Shown here piece after piece: positions 5,984 to 8,762 of a stretch of DNA of 8,762 nt (the first letter of the stretch is position 1; the number at the start of each line of letters is the position of its first letter). The notes under the pieces were generated by a model. It saw only the letters and a list, made by a program, of their open reading frames with translations, made no database searches and had not been told where the DNA came from. Location of the stretch: the NCBI GenBank assembly GCA_002422045.1, contig DITG01000006.1:1-8762 (forward strand), written 5' to 3'. The stretch comes from Acholeplasmataceae bacterium UBA6190. GTDB lineage: Bacteria > Bacillota_I > Bacilli_A > Acholeplasmatales > Acholeplasmataceae. The translations under genes and the position numbers were made by a program.

Positions 5984-7384
5984 TCACTTGGATATTTTGA
6001 CCAAACTTGCTGCAGCAATGGATTGACCGACACGTCGGTTATGTTCATCGGGCAAGTGAATCTTGATCAGATCTGATATGTCTGGAAAATATGACTTTAA
6101 AATTTCTTGAGCGCGACTGACGATGATTTCGCCACCTTGACCGGATAACACTCTGCCTAAGATCATCACATGCTCAAAATCGAAAAAATCGCGATAATAT
6201 GCAAGTCCGAATCCCAAATAGATGCCCATGGTTTGATAGATCTTGTAAGCAATCGGATCATGTTTCTCCAATGCTTTTTGAACCACGACCAGTTTTTCAG
6301 CAGGACTCAGTGATTCATCCAATACTAATCCATTCATCTTTGCCAGTCTGATGATTGCATCTTGAGAGAAATAATTCACACCGCAGCCCACATCTTTGGA
6401 CCAAGGATCGACCCATTGATCAGGATGATAGTCGACGGGAACAAATGCTAGTTCGTTGAGCCATCCGGTGACATAACCATTGATATCGACATATCCTGAT
6501 GCCTGTGATGTGCCCATGGCAATGCCTAAAACCCTGTTGGCTTGCATGCTCATGGAACCAGCCAATGCAGTGATTTCTCCATCATTGGCAACTTCGATCG
6601 GAATATCTCCTAAAGATTTGGCAATGTCCAGATAGATATTTTTAACCTTTTCATTGAAAACATGTTCTGGTACCTGGATGAAGAGCGAAGAGACCATCAG
6701 TCGATTGCCAATACAAACACCAGCCGTACTGACACCAATCGCATCAACTCTTGGCAAATAGGTCATCGCCCGCTGGATAGAATCTAGAATACCTTCGTAA
6801 TGATACTGAGGATCGCTATTTTGCTTAGGATACCATATCACTTCTTCGCTGTAAACCGTATGACCGTTTTCTACTGCAGATACTTTTCTGTCACTGCCAC
6901 CAGCATCAAACCCGATGCGATAGCCTTCGAGATGTTTTCCGATATCACTAGAGTGATGTTTGGGTGATGGCATCTCATGATCCTTGCAGATGACAAATGA
7001 AAGCGGCTGTTCATAGATGCGCTCCATGAAATGATAATCGAAAGATCTTTTCCCCTGATCAGCATACATGGAAATGATGGTGTTGGCAATGGATGACGGC
7101 ATGCTCAAGTATACTTTGAATCCGCCATAAATCCAAAGCATCGATTTGACGAGACGTTCGACAAACATGACATTTTCTGCATCATGACCGATGTTTTCGT
7201 TGAATATTCTTGTTTTTTTGGATATGATTCTCCCACTGTCTCCTTCGATGGCAATGGTTATTTCAAGTGAGTTTTGTTCAGTCTGATACTGATGAAAATA
7301 TCGATTCCCCAAACTGATGGGTCTGAACAAAGGATCTGCCAAATCATTGAGCTGAGGCTTTTGGAGTAATAGGTTTGTTTTCAT
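5984..7384 (-). CDS. ROK-family protein with about 150-residue N-terminal extension (putative sugar kinase)
   Basis: A 466-residue protein from the preferred ATG at 7384, well above the roughly 300 residues of ordinary ROK kinases. Residues 1-150 are a separate region with no helix-turn-helix, so it is not a typical ROK repressor. The ROK part starts at about 155: phosphate loop FDAGGSDRK (159-167), VSTAG (218-222), catalytic ANDGE (266-270), phosphate loop GIAMGTSQASGY (287-298), sugar-contact NELAF (310-314) and GRVLSGQGG (410-418). The canonical zinc site (GH plus CxCGxxGC) is mostly lost: the GEIGH His is absent and only GCG at 333-335 recalls the last Cys. The Asp of ND (268) remains, so kinase activity is plausible but unproven. 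It has its own promoter and is coupled to the deacetylase. I recall similar long ROK proteins beside PIG-L genes in Firmicutes, without being able to verify it. Confidence 0.8.
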   Translation of the reverse strand: MKTNLLLQKPQLNDLADPLFRPISLGNRYFHQYQTEQNSLEITIAIEGDSGRIISKKTRIFNENIGHDAENVMFVERLVKSMLWIYGGFKVYLSMPSSIANTIISMYADQGKRSFDYHFMERIYEQPLSFVICKDHEMPSPKHHSSDIGKHLEGYRIGFDAGGSDRKVSAVENGHTVYSEEVIWYPKQNSDPQYHYEGILDSIQRAMTYLPRVDAIGVSTAGVCIGNRLMVSSLFIQVPEHVFNEKVKNIYLDIAKSLGDIPIEVANDGEITALAGSMSMQANRVLGIAMGTSQASGYVDINGYVTGWLNELAFVPVDYHPDQWVDPWSKDVGCGVNYFSQDAIIRLAKMNGLVLDESLSPAEKLVVVQKALEKHDPIAYKIYQTMGIYLGFGLAYYRDFFDFEHVMILGRVLSGQGGEIIVSRAQEILKSYFPDISDLIKIHLPDEHNRRVGQSIAAASLVKISK

Positions 7385-7388
7385 AAGA

Positions 7389-7394
7389 ACCTCC
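7389..7394 (-). promoter_or_regulatory. Ribosome site that fixes the ROK gene start at 7384
   Basis: The minus strand reads GGAGGT, then TCTT, then ATG at 7384. A further in-frame ATG at 7396 overlaps this ribosome site and lies at or before the predicted transcript start near 7394, so it is unlikely to be used. Confidence 0.75.
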
Positions 7395-7400
7395 ATTTCA

Positions 7401-7409
7401 ATTATAACA
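7401..7409 (-). promoter_or_regulatory. Extended -10 promoter of the ROK/PIG-L unit
   Basis: The minus strand reads TGTTATAAT (7409 to 7401). The -35 is weak (TGGCAA at 7430-7425, spacer 18). Transcription would start near 7394, giving a leader of about 10 nt before the ATG at 7384. It lies downstream of the terminator of the binding-protein gene, so the ROK and deacetylase genes can be expressed separately. Confidence 0.6.
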
Positions 7410-7433
7410 TGTCTATATAAGTTATTGCCACTT

Positions 7434-7446
7434 ATTTCTCAGAAAT
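7434..7446. promoter_or_regulatory. 13-bp palindrome upstream of the ROK promoter
   Basis: ATTTCT-C-AGAAAT is perfectly symmetric around one base. Its centre (7440) lies about 46 bp upstream of the predicted start, a position suited to an activator or an upstream repressor site. The form does not match the operator over the permease promoter. Chance occurrence in AT-rich spacer is possible. Confidence 0.35.
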
Positions 7447-7453
7447 TCAACAG

Positions 7454-7479
7454 AAAACACATCAAAAATGATGTGTTTT
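7454..7479 (-). terminator. Terminator-like hairpin after the solute-binding protein gene
   Basis: A perfect 11-bp stem (AAAACACATCA at 7454-7464 with TGATGTGTTTT at 7469-7479) closes a 4-nt loop, 17 nt after the TAA stop at 7497-7499. On the minus strand the T run after the stem is only the four T of the stem itself plus C, so termination may be partial. That would let the abundant binding protein be expressed more than the downstream ROK and deacetylase genes. Confidence 0.7.
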
Positions 7480-7496
7480 AATTACAAACAAAGGGT

Positions 7497-8762
7497 TTAG
7501 TTTTTCTTACCCAAAACTTCATCAATCTTAGCCTGGATGGCTGGAAGTGCTGCCTCAATGGTTGCAGTAACGCTTGCACCAGCATTATTGATGATTTCTG
7601 CATAGACATTACCTATACCGACAGATCCTGATCCAGGAAGTCCCCAGACAACACCATACAAGAATGATTTTTCAAAATATCCCATTCTTGAAGCAGATAC
7701 ATAGGCTGCCAGTGAAATTCGATCATCCATGTGATCTCTCATGGTATCCGTATATCTTAAGTCTTGCACTGCATCGTTACCCCAAGGAACTGTGTTGACA
7801 AAGTATTGGAACAGTTTTTCAGCCTCTGCATTGGTCGCATTGCTTCTCATCACCCATAGATTTCCAACAGTGATGGGCACACGATATTCGGTAGCCACAT
7901 CAGTAATATCTGGACCATAGGGGAAAGGCGTCATACCCAAAGTAAATTTGACCGCATCACCTGGTTTCAAAATGGAAGGATCTCCAGAAATCCAGTCAGA
8001 TCCGAAATAAAACGCTAACTCACCACTCGTAAATTTGGCACGAGTTCCCGCATCGGTTCCATCTTCGGACGTCCAAACATAGCCTCTTTCTTTTAATTCT
8101 TGTGCAAATGCCAGTGCATTGACCGCTCTTGGATCATTCAAGGCAAATAGGTCAGTATCAGGATCGATGGTTTTCCCACCATTAGATCCTATGAGGTAAG
8201 AACCTAAATCATAATTGTTGATACCGAATACTTCAATATTGGAAGGTGCGTTTTCTTTAATGGTTGCTGCAATATCCATCAAAGCCTGCCAATTCCAAGT
8301 ACCATTTTGCCATAATTGTGCTGGATTCGGTAATCCATATTCGTTGATCAAATCCAAATTCACATAGATACCCATATTGACATTGATGCGTTCAGTCCAA
8401 ATACCATAGACTTCGCCTTTCCAAGTACCAAATTGAGTATTGATGTCATAATAATAATCTGGCAGATAATGCATATATTCAGTGATTGGACGGATTGCGC
8501 CTGCTTCAACGAGTTTGCCTAGATTGTGAGAATTGATATTGTACCAGTCAGCTTTAAAACTGCCACTGATGTAATGTTGGATGATTTCATTGGTATGATT
8601 AAGTGCGTTATCGTATGCATACCATCCAAGTGTCGCATTGTGTTCCGTATTGGCACGAGTGATGCATGTTTTCTTCATGGTATTCAATTCAGTGGGTTTT
8701 GCAGTGAGCCAGAACGGATCGAGGAAGTTTCTCATCCAGGTACCGAGGATGACTTTGGTACC
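7497..8762 (-). CDS. ABC transporter family 1 extracellular solute-binding protein (N-terminus outside window)
   Basis: About 421 residues are visible and the frame is open to the right edge. The residues before the internal Met at 8735 (GTKVILGTW) look like the first beta strand of the mature binding protein, so the real start, with its signal peptide and probable lipobox, lies beyond the window. Family 1 features include GEVYGIWTERINVNMGIYVNLDLINEYG (substrate-lobe hinge region), FTSGELAFYFGSDW (the usual F-xx-G-xx-A-x segment), TPFPYGP and GNLWVMRSNATNAEAEKLFQYFV near the C-terminal lobe. It should bind a sugar or oligosaccharide outside the membrane and deliver it to a MalF/MalG-type permease. 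Many Trp and Tyr residues are compatible with carbohydrate stacking. It is followed by a hairpin and then the ROK and deacetylase genes, which suggests the ligand is an amino sugar or acetylated glycoside. No partner permease is adjacent in the window. Confidence 0.88.
   Translation of the reverse strand, partial: GTKVILGTWMRNFLDPFWLTAKPTELNTMKKTCITRANTEHNATLGWYAYDNALNHTNEIIQHYISGSFKADWYNINSHNLGKLVEAGAIRPITEYMHYLPDYYYDINTQFGTWKGEVYGIWTERINVNMGIYVNLDLINEYGLPNPAQLWQNGTWNWQALMDIAATIKENAPSNIEVFGINNYDLGSYLIGSNGGKTIDPDTDLFALNDPRAVNALAFAQELKERGYVWTSEDGTDAGTRAKFTSGELAFYFGSDWISGDPSILKPGDAVKFTLGMTPFPYGPDITDVATEYRVPITVGNLWVMRSNATNAEAEKLFQYFVNTVPWGNDAVQDLRYTDTMRDHMDDRISLAAYVSASRMGYFEKSFLYGVVWGLPGSGSVGIGNVYAEIINNAGASVTATIEAALPAIQAKIDEVLGKKN

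Noticed and set aside
7385..7396. Upstream in-frame ATG of the ROK gene at 7396
   Set aside because: It overlaps the GGAGGT ribosome site of the ATG at 7384 and lies at the predicted transcript start, so it is probably not a start codon.
8733..8735. ATG at 8735 as the start of the solute-binding protein
   Set aside because: The frame stays open for nine more codons to the edge and these look like the first strand of the mature protein. No ribosome site or signal peptide is present at 8735.
8739..8762. Two GGTACC sites 18 bp apart at the right edge
   Set aside because: They encode Gly-Thr in frame in the binding protein and are most simply explained as coding sequence, not a repeat or cloning junction.
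1..8762. Mycoplasma-type genetic code (TGA as Trp)
   Set aside because: The CHR subunit 1 and ROK genes end at TGA exactly where the downstream gene or its ribosome site begins, and Trp residues are encoded by TGG.

Overview
The window looks like a chromosomal segment of a low-to-moderate GC Firmicute or Mollicute relative (Acholeplasma/Izemoplasma/Erysipelotrichia-like). The evidence is strong GGAGG-type ribosome sites, sigma-A promoters with extended -10 boxes, a lysine-rich lipoprotein signal peptide, Ig-like domains on a surface lipoprotein, and an ABC permease with the N-terminal extension seen in Gram-positive sugar porters. TGA acts as a stop for at least two genes (the first CHR gene and the ROK gene) and Trp is encoded by TGG. 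The code is therefore the standard bacterial one, not the Mycoplasma/Spiroplasma code. The assignment to a lineage is an inference. No mobile element, CRISPR array, tRNA or rRNA was seen.

Left to right: positions 1-638 (minus) hold the first 212 residues of a MalF-like sugar ABC permease, which runs off the left edge. It has its own promoter, and a LacI-family/cre-like palindrome covers the -35 box. A 419-bp AT-rich gap follows, with a second related palindrome, a 9-bp direct repeat and the terminator of the next gene. Positions 1058-3076 (minus) encode a surface lipoprotein with two Ig-like domains fused to a 5'-nucleotidase/UshA-type phosphoesterase. A 90-bp divergent promoter region separates it from a plus-strand operon of two short CHR-family (chromate transporter) subunits and a cytoplasmic glycerophosphodiester phosphodiesterase (3167-5062). 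That operon ends in a bidirectional terminator shared with the convergent gene.

The right third (5122-8762, minus) reads as a carbohydrate unit. In order of transcription it is a family 1 solute-binding protein (start outside the window), a ROK-family protein of unusual architecture with its own promoter, and a translationally coupled PIG-L/LmbE-type deacetylase. A reasonable inference is uptake of an N-acetylated sugar or glycoconjugate followed by deacetylation and phosphorylation; the substrate cannot be read from sequence. The permease at the left edge could serve such a binding protein, but about 7 kb and opposite-strand genes separate them, so the link is weak.

The most interesting part is the ROK/PIG-L pair. 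The ROK protein carries about 150 extra N-terminal residues and has lost most of the canonical ROK zinc site, and the deacetylase has variant catalytic motifs. Otherwise the window is ordinary metabolic and transport content, and I did not find a clear novel defence or mobile system.
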